Shown piece by piece: positions 43,342 to 52,139 of a stretch of 64,000 bases of DNA. The stretch covers positions 132,608-196,607 of the forward strand of contig CAWAKK010000006.1 in assembly GCA_963782605.1 (NCBI GenBank). Reading direction: 5' to 3'. The position numbers were made by a program, and so were the translations under genes. This DNA is from JBDTSW01 sp963782605 (GTDB lineage Bacteria; Actinomycetota; Thermoleophilia; Solirubrobacterales; 70-9). How positions within the stretch are numbered: the stretch's first letter is position 1; every line of letters begins with the position of its first letter. The notes under the pieces are model-generated. The model had not been told where the DNA came from. It saw only the letters and a list, made by a program, of their open reading frames with translations, and searched no databases.

Positions 43342-44324
43342 GCCGCCTGCTCCTGCGTCTCGGGTTCGGTGGCCGAGTCCTCGGCCGTGTGGCCGGTGAG
43401 GGCCAGGAAGACCTCGTCCAGGCTGGGCTGGCCGAGCGAGAAGTCGGCGATGCCGATGCCGGCCCGGGAGAGCTCGGCGACGGCCTCGGCCCCGCGGTCG
43501 GCGTCCGCGCACTGCGCGGACAGCGCGGCGGGATCGGGCTCAAGGTGGACGTGGTCGAGCTCGCGCTCGAGCAGGCGCTGCGCCTCGCCTCGCTGCTCGG
43601 GGTCGAGCAGCCGGACGTGGAGCGCGCCGGAGCCGACGGATGCCTTGAGCTGCCCCGGTGTGCCCTCGGCGATCACCTTGCCATGATCGATCACGGCGAT
43701 GCCGTCGGCCAGCTGATCGGCCTCATCGAGGTACTGGGTGCAGAGCAGGATCGTGGTCCCACCGGTCTGCATCGCGCGGATGATGTCCCACACCTGGTTG
43801 CGCGAACGGGGGTCGAGGCCCGTCGTCGGCTCGTCAAGGAACATGAGCTCGGGCGTCACCACGATCGAGGCGGCGATATCCAGCCGGCGACGCATTCCGC
43901 CGGAGAAGTTCTTGACCAGACGTCCCGAAGCGTCGGCCAGTCCGAACGCCTCCAAGAGCTCGTCTGCGCGCGCCTTCGCATCGCCTCGGCCCAGTCCCAA
44001 CAGACGGCCGATCAGGATCAGGTTCTCGCGGCCCGTCAGGTCCTCGTCAACGGAGGCGAGCTGACCCGTGAGGCTCACGCCGCCCCGGACCGCGTCGGCG
44101 TCCGCGACGATGTCGTGGCCGAGCACGCGCGCGGAGCCCGCGTCCGGCCTGATCAGCGTCGCGAGCATGCGAATCGTGGTGGTCTTGCCGGCACCGTTCG
44201 GGCCCAGGACACCGTAGACCGACCCCCGTGCGACCGCGAGATCGACGCCGTCGACGGCCTTGGTGTCGCCGAAGCTCTTGGCAAGGCCCTCTGCCTCGAT
44301 CGCCAGTGCGCTCTGCGCTGTCAT
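43338..44324 (-). CDS. ABC exporter ATP-binding protein (DrrA-like)
   Basis: 328 residues. Walker A GPNGAGKTTT, signature FSGGMRRRLDIA, Walker B LMFLDEPTTGLD and an H-loop (CTQYLDEAD) are intact. The C-terminal extension ending FSLGQPSLDEVFLALTG is the DrrA-family mark. It drives the adjacent ABC-2 permease. It lies 67 bases downstream of a sulfotransferase gene on the same strand, so it may export a sulfated product (inference). Confidence 0.93.
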   Translation of the reverse strand: MTAQSALAIEAEGLAKSFGDTKAVDGVDLAVARGSVYGVLGPNGAGKTTTIRMLATLIRPDAGSARVLGHDIVADADAVRGGVSLTGQLASVDEDLTGRENLILIGRLLGLGRGDAKARADELLEAFGLADASGRLVKNFSGGMRRRLDIAASIVVTPELMFLDEPTTGLDPRSRNQVWDIIRAMQTGGTTILLCTQYLDEADQLADGIAVIDHGKVIAEGTPGQLKASVGSGALHVRLLDPEQRGEAQRLLERELDHVHLEPDPAALSAQCADADRGAEAVAELSRAGIGIADFSLGQPSLDEVFLALTGHTAEDSATEPETQEQAA

Positions 44325-44391
44325 CGGTCTCCTCGGATTTCGGGGGTTGTCGGGCGGGTTACGGTGTGGAGACCGGCGGCGCCGGCAAAAG

Positions 44392-45312
44392 TCATCGGTC
44401 CTGGACCTGACCGCGCTCGTAGCCCAGCTCGTCCAACAGCGCGCCGGCCTCCTCCTCGAAGGTAGCGACATCGGCTGCGGACATCTCGGTACGCCATCGC
44501 GCCGCCCGGTCGGTCTGAAGCGGCCTGGAGACGTTCGCCTGATGCCTGGCTCGGGCTTCCGCTGTGACGGTTGGACCCTCAGCCCGGTCGAAGTCGCGGA
44601 CGATCTCCGCGATCCGCCCGCCCGCGCGGGCTTGATAATCGAGCATCGCGTCATCCCAGGACAGATCGGTGGCCCCGCAGATCTCGCGCAGCACGGGCTC
44701 TGGATCGGCGACCAGGTCCTCGTAGCGGACCTCCGAGTAGTGCCCCACCTTCGCGCCCTGCCGCCGAGCCTTGCGGATCTCGGCGTCCCATTTCTGGGCG
44801 GCCTCCCGGATCGACTGCGGCCCGAAGTGCACGGCGACCAGCGACAGAGCCACATCGCGACCGTCGCGGATCAGGTGAACGAAGCGCGCCTCGGGTAGCG
44901 CCTTTCTGATCGGCTTCAGCTTGCGCACGTAGTTGGTGGACTTATCGCCCCAGCGCGCCTTGCCCTGCTTGGCGACGTACGCGCCGTAGAACTCGCGCAT
45001 GGCGTCTCCGGGTGTGAGCTTGCGATGGCGGGCGAACCGTTTGCGCAGATCGGCTTCGTCGAGGCCGAAGTCCGGCCAGCGCCGGTGGCCGACGATGACT
45101 TCGAGCGCGTCCGCGTGCGGGTCGGCGCCCTCGTCGCACGCCCTGATCACGGCCGGGAGGAAGTGGGTCTCCGGAGGAATCGCGAGTTCCGGATGGGCGT
45201 CGAGCATGAGGCGCAGCAGGGTCGTGCCCGAACGAGCCACGCCGACGATGAAGATTGCTGGCTTAGCCCCCCGTGGTGGCGAGCTGCCTCGACCGAACCT
45301 AGGCATCCGCAT
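44392..45312 (-). CDS. PAPS-dependent sulfotransferase 1
   Basis: 306 residues from ATG 45312; ATG 45306 is equally possible. The 5'-phosphosulfate loop is VGVARSGTTLLR (27-31 = RSGTT), the 3'-phosphate site HLIRDGRDVALS, and a family RWGDKS segment precedes it (others here have RWGDKTP). C-terminal MSAADVATFEEEAGALLDEL is shared with the other enzymes of the array. It moves sulfate from PAPS to an unknown acceptor. It diverges from sulfotransferase 2 across 53 bases and leads into the ABC exporter genes. Confidence 0.9.
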   Translation of the reverse strand: MRMPRFGRGSSPPRGAKPAIFIVGVARSGTTLLRLMLDAHPELAIPPETHFLPAVIRACDEGADPHADALEVIVGHRRWPDFGLDEADLRKRFARHRKLTPGDAMREFYGAYVAKQGKARWGDKSTNYVRKLKPIRKALPEARFVHLIRDGRDVALSLVAVHFGPQSIREAAQKWDAEIRKARRQGAKVGHYSEVRYEDLVADPEPVLREICGATDLSWDDAMLDYQARAGGRIAEIVRDFDRAEGPTVTAEARARHQANVSRPLQTDRAARWRTEMSAADVATFEEEAGALLDELGYERGQVQDR

Positions 45313-45365
45313 TTGACTACTACTGTGGCAGCTTCCCGTCTTCTTCCCGATTGGGAACTGCTGAG

Positions 45366-46202
45366 ATGCTCGGCCGCAACAAACCCAGCCCCGACAAGAA
45401 CACCGGAGAGCTCCCGCCGCCGCGCTGGGCCCGGCCGCTCGAGATCCCCGATTGTCCGGAGGGCTGGGTTACGGGCCCCCCCGACTTCGTCGGGATCGGG
45501 GCGCAGCGATCGGGCACCTCTTGGTGGTACCGGGGCATCGAGGAGCATCCGGGGATCGCCGTCCTACCCGGTCGTCAGAAGGAGCTCCACTACTTCAACC
45601 GCTTCTGGCAGAGCGAGCCGACCGAGGGATGGATCGAGCAGTACGAGCGGTTCTTCCCCCGCCCGGAGGGGACCATCTCGGGGGAGTGGACTCCCCGCTA
45701 CATGGCGGATTTCTGGAGCCCACCTTTGATCCGCCGAGCGGCGCCCCATGCCAAGCTCATGGTCGTGCTGCGCGACCCGGTCGAGCGTTTCCGCTCCGGC
45801 ATCGATCGCACGATTCGCCGCTCCCCCGGTGGCCGGCCGATCGACCTCGTCCACGTCTCCGACCAGGTCTACCGCAGCATGTACGCGGGGCAGCTGCGAC
45901 GCGTCCTCGACCACTTCCCGCGGGAGCAGCTGCTCGTGCTGCAGTTCGAGCGCTGCCGCGACGAGCCCCTGGAGATGCTTGCGCGCACCTGGCGCTTCCT
46001 CGGGCTCGAACCGTTGGCCGACGTCCCCGCCTCGATGCTCGATCGCGGGGCTTCGAGCGAGAAGCCAGAGCTCCCCGAAGCATGGCGCCGGGAGCTCGTG
46101 GCGACGCTCGCCGATGACACCCGTGAGGTTGCCCAGCTTTTCCCTGAGGAGATCGAGCTCGAACGATGGGCGAGCGCGCGCCCTCCGTCTCAGCGCTCGT
46201 AG
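45366..46202 (+). CDS. Sulfotransferase 2 (heparan-sulfate N-deacetylase/sulfotransferase-like type)
   Basis: 278 residues from ATG 45366 (GGGAAC upstream; TTG 45351 is a longer option). It differs from the main array: PAPS loop GIGAQRSGTSWWYRGIEEHP, KELHYFNRF, GEWTPRYM, and 3'-phosphate site VVLRDPVERFRSG, the layout of glycan sulfotransferases such as NDST/HS3ST. A SMYAGQLRRVLDHFPREQLLV segment is also typical. Its nearest relative here is sulfotransferase 10. The end overlaps the convergent reductase gene by 13 bases. Confidence 0.9.
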   Translation: MLGRNKPSPDKNTGELPPPRWARPLEIPDCPEGWVTGPPDFVGIGAQRSGTSWWYRGIEEHPGIAVLPGRQKELHYFNRFWQSEPTEGWIEQYERFFPRPEGTISGEWTPRYMADFWSPPLIRRAAPHAKLMVVLRDPVERFRSGIDRTIRRSPGGRPIDLVHVSDQVYRSMYAGQLRRVLDHFPREQLLVLQFERCRDEPLEMLARTWRFLGLEPLADVPASMLDRGASSEKPELPEAWRRELVATLADDTREVAQLFPEEIELERWASARPPSQRS

Positions 46203-46750
46203 ACGAGGATCGACACGCCGTCACCAACCGTCCTCGAATCCGCGAGCTGCAGCGGCTTCTTGTCGGTGGTGTCCCCGAAGAGGCGCTTGCCCCCACCCAA
46301 GACGACCGGGAAGACCATAAGGCGCAGCTCGTCCACCAGGTCGTGCTCCATCAGCGTTTGCACGAGTTGGGCACTGCCATGGACCAGGATGTTGCCGTCG
46401 ACGTCGTCTCGAAGCTTCGACACGTCCTCCGCCACGTCGCCCGAGAGCACCGTCGAGTTGTTCCACTCTGGATCGGTGAGGGTCGAGGAGACAACGTACT
46501 TGGGCATGGAGTTGAACTTGTCGGCGAACTCCCCCTCCCGCGAAGGCCAGGCTTGAGCGAAGCCCTCGAAGGTGATCCGACCGAGGAGCATCGCGTCCGC
46601 GCCCATCGTCTCCTCGGCCTTGAACTCATCGCCCTCGTCTCCGCGCGAGATCTCGAAGCTCCAGCCGCTGTGCTTGAAATCTTCCGAGCCACCCGGGTCC
46701 TCGATGACGCCGTCGAGTGAGATGAACTCAGTCACCACGATCCGTCCCAT
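46190..46750 (-). CDS. Dihydrofolate reductase-family (RibD C-terminal) protein
   Basis: 186 residues with the fold's marks: VVTEFISLDGVIEDPGG at the N-terminus, MLLGRITFEGFA, PKYVVSSTL, DGNILVHGSAQLVQTLM, VDELRLMVFPVVLGGGKRLFG. It probably binds NADPH; such stand-alone proteins have no settled physiological role. It diverges from the ArsR gene, and together with the ArsR-AHSA1 pair forms a common actinobacterial grouping unrelated to sulfation. Confidence 0.9.
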   Translation of the reverse strand: MGRIVVTEFISLDGVIEDPGGSEDFKHSGWSFEISRGDEGDEFKAEETMGADAMLLGRITFEGFAQAWPSREGEFADKFNSMPKYVVSSTLTDPEWNNSTVLSGDVAEDVSKLRDDVDGNILVHGSAQLVQTLMEHDLVDELRLMVFPVVLGGGKRLFGDTTDKKPLQLADSRTVGDGVSILVYER

Positions 46751-46783
46751 GCTGTGCTCCTTCCGATCCGCGTTGTGGGCGTC

Positions 46784-46794
46784 TGGTCAGACCA
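46784..46794. promoter_or_regulatory. Palindrome TGGTCAGACCA in the divergent ArsR promoter region
   Basis: An 11-base palindrome between the reductase gene and the ArsR gene, next to the AT-rich stretch TATATTCAATT, which on the minus strand offers a -10 (TATAGT). It is a candidate operator for the ArsR-family regulator encoded downstream. Confidence 0.35.
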
Positions 46795-46838
46795 CTATAT
46801 TCAATTGGACGGTTTAGCAAGGACTTGCCTGAATACGG

Positions 46839-47177
46839 ATGTCAACTGACCAGCTGAGCAGCACCTTCGCGGCCCTATCGGATCCAACCCGCCGAGCGAT
46901 CCTGGGCCGGCTCGCGGAGGGCGAGGCGACGGTCAACGAGCTGGCTGAGCCATTCCCGATCAGCATCCAAGCCGTCTCCCAGCACTTGAAGGTGCTCGAG
47001 GGCGCGGGGCTCGTAACCCGTGGCCGCGTGGCTCAGCGCCGGCCCGCCCGTCTGCACGGCGCCCCTCTAGGTGAGGCGGTGGACTGGCTCGCTGACTATC
47101 GCCGGTTCTGGGGCGCCGGCTTCGATCGCCTGGAGGCGCGGCTGCGGGTGCGAGGGAGCGATGACTCGGGTGGGTGA
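46839..47177 (+). CDS. ArsR-family transcriptional regulator
   Basis: 112 residues, a winged-helix repressor (STFAALSDPTRRAILGRLAEG, ISIQAVSQHLKVLEGAGLVTRGR). Metal-binding cysteines of ArsR/SmtB are absent; this subgroup regularly precedes AHSA1 genes, and RRFWGAGFDRLEARL is its usual C-terminus. It overlaps the AHSA1 gene by 17 bases and probably represses the divergent region including itself. Confidence 0.93.
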   Translation: MSTDQLSSTFAALSDPTRRAILGRLAEGEATVNELAEPFPISIQAVSQHLKVLEGAGLVTRGRVAQRRPARLHGAPLGEAVDWLADYRRFWGAGFDRLEARLRVRGSDDSGG

Positions 47178-47631
47178 GTCCGCCGGCATGGAGACAGGGG
47201 GAGATGGCATCGCGATCACCCGCATCTTCGAGGCCTCCCGGGAGCGCGTCTGGAGGGAGTGGACCACGCCTGAGCGCTTTGCCGACTGGTACGGCGGGCC
47301 CGAAGCCGAGATCCCCTTGGAGACAGTTTCGATGGATGTGAGGGTGGGCGGCAAATGGGAGGCCACGATGATCGTCGGCCGGCGCGAGATCCACTGGCAC
47401 GGCGAGTATCGCGAGGTGCTCGAGCCCGAACGGCTGGTGCTCACCGTGTCGGATCAACCAGGCGACGCGGACGAGCTTCTCACCGTTGTCCTCACCGACC
47501 TCGGCGACGGCTCCACGCAGATGCGCTTCACGCAGACCGGCGGCGGGCTTACGGCCGAGGGATACGAGCGCGCCGGCCAGGGCTGGACCGGTTTCTTCGA
47601 CCGGATGGAGGAGGGCCTCCCGAGCAGCTGA
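47161..47631 (+). CDS. AHSA1/SRPBCC-domain protein
   Basis: 156 residues from ATG 47161 (GAGGGAG upstream), overlapping the ArsR gene. The Hsp90-activator-like fold is recognised by ITRIFEASRERVWREWTTPERFADWYGG, GGKWEATMI and GWTGFFDRMEEGL. These proteins bind hydrophobic ligands; function in bacteria is largely unknown. Coupled with the ArsR regulator as in many actinobacteria. Confidence 0.9.
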   Translation: MTRVGESAGMETGGDGIAITRIFEASRERVWREWTTPERFADWYGGPEAEIPLETVSMDVRVGGKWEATMIVGRREIHWHGEYREVLEPERLVLTVSDQPGDADELLTVVLTDLGDGSTQMRFTQTGGGLTAEGYERAGQGWTGFFDRMEEGLPSS

Positions 47632-47640
47632 GCCTGGTGC

Positions 47641-48078
47641 CTACTGCGCGAACGCGGCGTCGGGATCCTTGGCGAACAGTGCGGCGGCTTCCCGGACGAG
47701 CTCGCGCAGGACCTCCTCGTCGACTCGCTCGAGGCGCGAGAAGCGCACGCAGCCCTTGCCGATGTTCGCCTTGGGGAGCCGATGTCCGTAACGGCCGGCG
47801 ATGTATCCGTCGCCGTCCGCCGCGCAGATATACAGAGAGATGTAGCGCTTCTGGCTCGCGAGCCCGATCAACGACCAATCGCCCTCTCGCCCAGACTCGT
47901 ACCGGTAGTGCACGGGCCCGTAGCCCAGCATCCCGTACGCGAGGTGGCGCTCTAGCTCCGGCGCCTCCTCGCGAATCAACCGGTCGAGTGCCTCGATGTC
48001 CGCCCGTCGCCGTTCGTCGTCGATCTGGGCGATGTAGTCGTTGGGGTCCTTCGCGTTCTCGGGCTTCACCGGACTCAT
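47641..48078 (-). CDS. DUF1801 (YdhG-like) domain protein
   Basis: 145 residues, ATG start. The DUF1801 pattern is visible: YIAQIDDERRRADIEALDRLI, an ELERHLAYGMLGYGPVHY core, LASQKRYISLYIC and IGKGCVRFSRLERVD. Related to the frataxin-like YdhG family; exact function unknown. It lies 76 bases downstream of the sulfotransferase operon and converges on the AHSA1 gene. Confidence 0.85.
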   Translation of the reverse strand: MSPVKPENAKDPNDYIAQIDDERRRADIEALDRLIREEAPELERHLAYGMLGYGPVHYRYESGREGDWSLIGLASQKRYISLYICAADGDGYIAGRYGHRLPKANIGKGCVRFSRLERVDEEVLRELVREAAALFAKDPDAAFAQ

Positions 48079-48154
48079 GGTCCCGATGTTCTATCCCATC
48101 GCCACTCCCCCGGCCGCGAACGCATTCGCCAGCGAAGCGCCATGCGTGGCTGCA

Positions 48155-50251
48155 TCAGCCGCTGCCGAGCTCGTAGCCCAGCTCGTCCAAGAGGTCTCCG
48201 GCGACCCGCTCGTACTCGGCGATGTCCTCGGAGCTCATCTCTCGCTTCCAACGAGCGACGCGGTCCGCCCGCGGTGGCTCCGACGCCAGGGCGTGACTCT
48301 GCATCCGCGCCTCGGCCGGCTGCACGCGGCCGTCGGACTTGGGCAGGTCGCGCGCCTTCTCTCGCAGCCGCTCGGACGCTCCCTCGTGGTAGTCGAGCAT
48401 CACCGGGTCGAACTCGAGCTCGATGAAGCCACAGACCTTCCGGAGCGTGGGCTCGGTCTCGAGAATGACGTCCTCGTAACGGATCTCCATGTAGTGGTCG
48501 ACGCCGCGTGACTGGCGGCGGGCCAACCCGACCCGCTTGCGCCAGAGCTCTGCCGCGTCGGTGACGGTGTCGGGCCCGAAGTTGAGCGGCAGCAGGGAGA
48601 GGGCGACGTCGCGGCCGTCGCGGATCGTGTGGACGAATCGCGCTTCGGGAAGCACGCGGTGGATCGCCCGGGTCTTGCGGATGTAGCCGGGCGTCTTGTC
48701 GCCCCACCTTGCCTTCCCCTGACCCTCCGCGTAGAGGCGAAAGAACGCGCGAGTCGCGTCGGCCGCGTTCAGGGGCTCAAGCGCAACCAGACGCTCACGC
48801 AGCTCGCCGGGTTCGAGCCCGAAGTCGCCCCAGCGCCGATGCTCCGTGATCACGGCGGTGAGCTCGTCGGCGGTGACCGGGCCTTCCACGCAGCGTGCGA
48901 TGAGATCGGGCACGAAGTGGGTCTCCGAGGGGATTGCGAGCTCGGGGTGAGCGTCGAGCATCAGTCGCACGAGCGTCGTCCCGGAGCGGGTGGCGCCGCA
49001 GATGAACGGCGCCGGCGGATCAGGGGGACCGCCCTGGAGCCTCGGGGCCGCCTTGCGCAGACGCCGGTGACGCCGGTGGCGCCGGATTCGCTTCAACCGC
49101 CGCCTCGCGATCCCGACTGGGCCGGGCTCCGCCTTGCGACGCTGAGCTGCCTCGCTCACGGCTTGCCCCTCTACGAGGGCTCCGATTCCCTCGACGGTGC
49201 GGCTCCAGCTGCGCTCGCCGTCCCGCAGCTCGAGCTGGCCTTGAGCCAGGCGGGCGCGCAGCTCATGATCGGCCAGCCGCTCGATCGAGGCAGCGAGGTC
49301 GCCAACGTCCGGCGTGTGCACCGGGATGCCGGAGCGGGTCGTCTCCCCATCTTCAGACGAGCCGACGAGCAGGCCGTTTCGCTCGTGCTCGATGGCCTCG
49401 TTGAGCGGCGGATCGTCGTTCGTGATCACGGGCATTCCGAACGCCATCGATTCATACAGCGGCAGCCCCAGGCCCTCCCAGCGAGCTGGGGCGACGCATA
49501 CGTCGCAGCTCGCGAAATGCCGCAGATGGTCGGCGGTGGCCTCGTCCTCGATGAAGATCTCGATGCGCTCGTCGCCCTCTGCGGCCTCGCGCACCGGCCG
49601 CAGCTGCTTGCGCTTTACCTGGGTCTTCACCAGCAGGCGAAGCCGTGGGTCGGTCGTGCGTGTGAACGCCTCGATCACCTGCTCGATCGGCTTGCGGTGG
49701 CCGAGGAAGCCGCCCGGGAACACGAAACGCACCGTTTCGTCGGTGTGCAGCTGCCGCGCATCCCCGATCGCCACCAGCTCGGGGTGACAGCCCCAGGTCA
49801 CGTACGGGCTCTCGATCCCGAACTCGCGGTAGCGCTCCTGCTCCGCCCGCGTGAACGAGTAGATGACGTCGTAGGCTGCCTTGGCGCCCTCGACGTGGCC
49901 GGCTGAGAAGTGCTCCCAGACGAACCGCCCCACCGTCCGCACACCGCGCTCTCGCAGGCTGCGGATCTCGTCGAACTGGTAGTTCTGATCGCAGAAGACG
50001 ACGTCGATCCCGTTGGCGTTCACCCACGCCTCGTACTCGGCGGCGGGGATGTCGTAGGCCGAGCCCTCGGTGACGCCCGGCTGATCCCAGACATCGTCCT
50101 TCGCGAGCGCGCCCGGCATCGGGCCGCGCTCCTTCTTCGGACGGGCGAGGATGACGGTCTCGTGTCCCAGCTCATCCAGCGCCGAGCGCAGATAGCGGCC
50201 GACCACCGGCTGGCCGCGGTTGAACCACTTGGTGATGACACCGGCTCTCAT
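48155..50251 (-). CDS. Glycosyltransferase-sulfotransferase fusion
   Basis: 698 residues. Residues 1-360 are a GT4-like (GT-B) glycosyltransferase: MRAGVITKWFNRGQ, FVFPGGFLGHRKPIEQVIEA and the donor-site motif RWEGLGLPLYESMAFGMPVI (258-275). A very basic linker (about 371-405, RHRRHRRLRK) leads to a complete sulfotransferase at 413-698: ICGATRSGTTLVR, ARWGDKTPGYIRK, HTIRDGRDVALS, ending DLLDELGYE. ATG 50251 overlaps the stop of sulfotransferase 4. It should add a sugar and sulfate the product or a neighbouring residue; that coupling is inference. Last gene of the array. Confidence 0.92.
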   Translation of the reverse strand: MRAGVITKWFNRGQPVVGRYLRSALDELGHETVILARPKKERGPMPGALAKDDVWDQPGVTEGSAYDIPAAEYEAWVNANGIDVVFCDQNYQFDEIRSLRERGVRTVGRFVWEHFSAGHVEGAKAAYDVIYSFTRAEQERYREFGIESPYVTWGCHPELVAIGDARQLHTDETVRFVFPGGFLGHRKPIEQVIEAFTRTTDPRLRLLVKTQVKRKQLRPVREAAEGDERIEIFIEDEATADHLRHFASCDVCVAPARWEGLGLPLYESMAFGMPVITNDDPPLNEAIEHERNGLLVGSSEDGETTRSGIPVHTPDVGDLAASIERLADHELRARLAQGQLELRDGERSWSRTVEGIGALVEGQAVSEAAQRRKAEPGPVGIARRRLKRIRRHRRHRRLRKAAPRLQGGPPDPPAPFICGATRSGTTLVRLMLDAHPELAIPSETHFVPDLIARCVEGPVTADELTAVITEHRRWGDFGLEPGELRERLVALEPLNAADATRAFFRLYAEGQGKARWGDKTPGYIRKTRAIHRVLPEARFVHTIRDGRDVALSLLPLNFGPDTVTDAAELWRKRVGLARRQSRGVDHYMEIRYEDVILETEPTLRKVCGFIELEFDPVMLDYHEGASERLREKARDLPKSDGRVQPAEARMQSHALASEPPRADRVARWKREMSSEDIAEYERVAGDLLDELGYELGSG

Positions 50252-51153
50252 TCCGACTGCACCGGATAACCGAGCTCCGCCAGCAACTCGCCCGCCTCGG
50301 CCTCGAACGCGGCGCGATCGTCGTCGCTCATCTCCGTGCGCCACTCGGCCACCTTGCTCTCCTGTGGCGGCGCGGCGGTCATCGCGTGCTTGGCCTGTCG
50401 GTGCTCCGCCTCGCGCCCGCCCTTGCCTCGCTCCGCGGGCAGCGGGTGGGCGAGCTCGCGCAGCCGCTCGGACGCGCGCTCGTGGTAGCTCAGCATCTGC
50501 GTCTGGAAATCGAGCTCCGCGAACTCGCACACCCTCCGCAAGGTCGGCTCGGTGTCGGTCACCAGGTCCTCGTAGCGGATCTCGAGGTAGTGCTCCACCT
50601 TCTCTCCCTGACTGCGTCCCTCCGCGATCCAGCGCCGCCACTGATTCGCCCAGGCCTCAATGGGTCGGCTCTCGGCGCCCGCCCGCTCGCGCCAACGGCG
50701 CCGCGAGAGCGCGACGTCGCGCCCGTCGCGAACCAGGTGGACGAACCTCGCCTCGGGCAGCGCCCGCTCGATCCGGTTCATGGTGAGGAGATAGGCCGGG
50801 GTCTTGTCGCCCCACCGCGACTTCCCCTGTCCCTCCGCGTAGACGACGTAGAACGCGCGCAGCGCCCGCCGCGCATTCGCCGCGCCGTCGCGATCCATCC
50901 GCATCGCGAGGGCGTCGGCGTTGAGGTGAAAGTCCTCCCAGCGTCGACTCGACGTGATCACCGCGGTCAGCTCCGCCGGGGTCGGCATGCGGTCGTGCTC
51001 CTTGCGGATCTCTCGGGCGCGCTGGATCACATCGCCGATGAAGTGCGTCTCGGGCGGGATCGCGAGATCGGAGTGGGCGTCGAGCATCATGCGAAGCAGG
51101 GTCGTCCCCGAGCCGGGGTTGGCCACGATGAAGGGCGCGGGGTCGGCGGCCAT
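50248..51153 (-). CDS. Sulfotransferase 4 (altered PAPS loop)
   Basis: 301 residues from ATG 51153, chosen because GGAGGG stands 8 bases upstream; GTG 51189 would overlap the preceding gene. The array pattern is complete (SRWGDKTPAYLL, VHLVRDGRDVALSRRR, YLEIRYEDLVTDTEP, ELLAELGYP). The PAPS loop reads NPGSGTTLLR, with Gly where the others have Arg, which may affect PAPS binding. Acceptor unknown. Confidence 0.9.
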   Translation of the reverse strand: MAADPAPFIVANPGSGTTLLRMMLDAHSDLAIPPETHFIGDVIQRAREIRKEHDRMPTPAELTAVITSSRRWEDFHLNADALAMRMDRDGAANARRALRAFYVVYAEGQGKSRWGDKTPAYLLTMNRIERALPEARFVHLVRDGRDVALSRRRWRERAGAESRPIEAWANQWRRWIAEGRSQGEKVEHYLEIRYEDLVTDTEPTLRRVCEFAELDFQTQMLSYHERASERLRELAHPLPAERGKGGREAEHRQAKHAMTAAPPQESKVAEWRTEMSDDDRAAFEAEAGELLAELGYPVQSE

Positions 51154-51157
51154 TGCG

Positions 51158-52111
51158 TTAGCCCTCCGCGGCAGTCGTCGCGCGCTCACGGGCGCCGTCG
51201 CCGACGGGATACTCGAGCTCGCGCAGCAGCCCGCCGGCCACCGACTCGAAGGTGGCGAGATCGTCCTCGCTCATCTCCTCCCGCCAGGCGAAGATCCGGT
51301 CGCGCTCGGGGGGCCTGGTCGTCATCTCGTGCTTGGAGAGCCGCTCGGAAGCAGCGAGAGCGTTGCGATCCTCGCGCTCGGGAAGGGTGTGGGCGATCTC
51401 GGCGAGCCGCTCTGCCGCATGCTCGTGGTAGGCCAGCATGGTCGGGTCGAACTCGAGCGCAATGAAGTCGCAGATGCGCCGCAGCGCCGTCTCGGTCTCG
51501 GCGATCAGATCCTCGTAGCGGATCTCCAGATAGTGGCCGACCTTCCCACCCTGCTTGCGCGCGACGGTGATCGCCTTCTGCCACTTCTTGGCGAGCCGCT
51601 CGACCGGCGGCTTGCGCCCGACTCGCTGGAGCCTCCACCTGGTCCGCGAGAGGGCGACGTCGCGACCGTCTCGGATCACGTGAACGAAGTGCGCCTCGGG
51701 CAGAGCTCGCTCGATCGGCCGCATCATCTCGACGTACTCAGGCGTCTTGTCGCCCCACCGTGGCTTGCCCTGGCTCGCGGCGTAGAGGGCGAAGAACGAG
51801 CGCACCGCGTTGCCGGCCGTGAGCGGCTCGTGCTCGTGCAGGCGTGCCAAGAGCTCGTCGGGCGAGAGGTGGAAGTCCTCCCAGCGACGGTGTGCGCGAA
51901 GCATCGTGACCACGTCCTCCGGAGTGGGCCTGCCGCCGTCGAACGCCTCGATCACCTCCGGGACGAAGTGGGTCTCGGACGGGATCGCCAGCTGCGGATG
52001 GGCGTCGAGCATCATGCGCAGGAGCGTGCTCCCCGAACGGGGGCTCGAGACGATGAACGGGGCCGGGGGCCCGGCGTCGCGGTCGCGGCGCCTTAGGTTC
52101 AGGACGACCAC
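51158..52111 (-). CDS. PAPS-dependent sulfotransferase 5
   Basis: 317 residues, GTG start. PAPS loop SSPRSGSTLLRMMLDAHPQL, PRWGDKTPEYVEMM, 3'-phosphate site VHVIRDGRDVALSRTRW, YLEIRYEDLIAETE, and C-terminal MSEDDLATFESVAGGLLREL. No signal peptide, so cytoplasmic. It ends 4 bases before sulfotransferase 4 and lies 28 bases after sulfotransferase 6. Confidence 0.9.
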   Translation of the reverse strand: MVVLNLRRRDRDAGPPAPFIVSSPRSGSTLLRMMLDAHPQLAIPSETHFVPEVIEAFDGGRPTPEDVVTMLRAHRRWEDFHLSPDELLARLHEHEPLTAGNAVRSFFALYAASQGKPRWGDKTPEYVEMMRPIERALPEAHFVHVIRDGRDVALSRTRWRLQRVGRKPPVERLAKKWQKAITVARKQGGKVGHYLEIRYEDLIAETETALRRICDFIALEFDPTMLAYHEHAAERLAEIAHTLPEREDRNALAASERLSKHEMTTRPPERDRIFAWREEMSEDDLATFESVAGGLLRELEYPVGDGARERATTAAEG

Positions 52112-52139
52112 GGCTACAACCCCGCGCTTCGCAGCGTGC

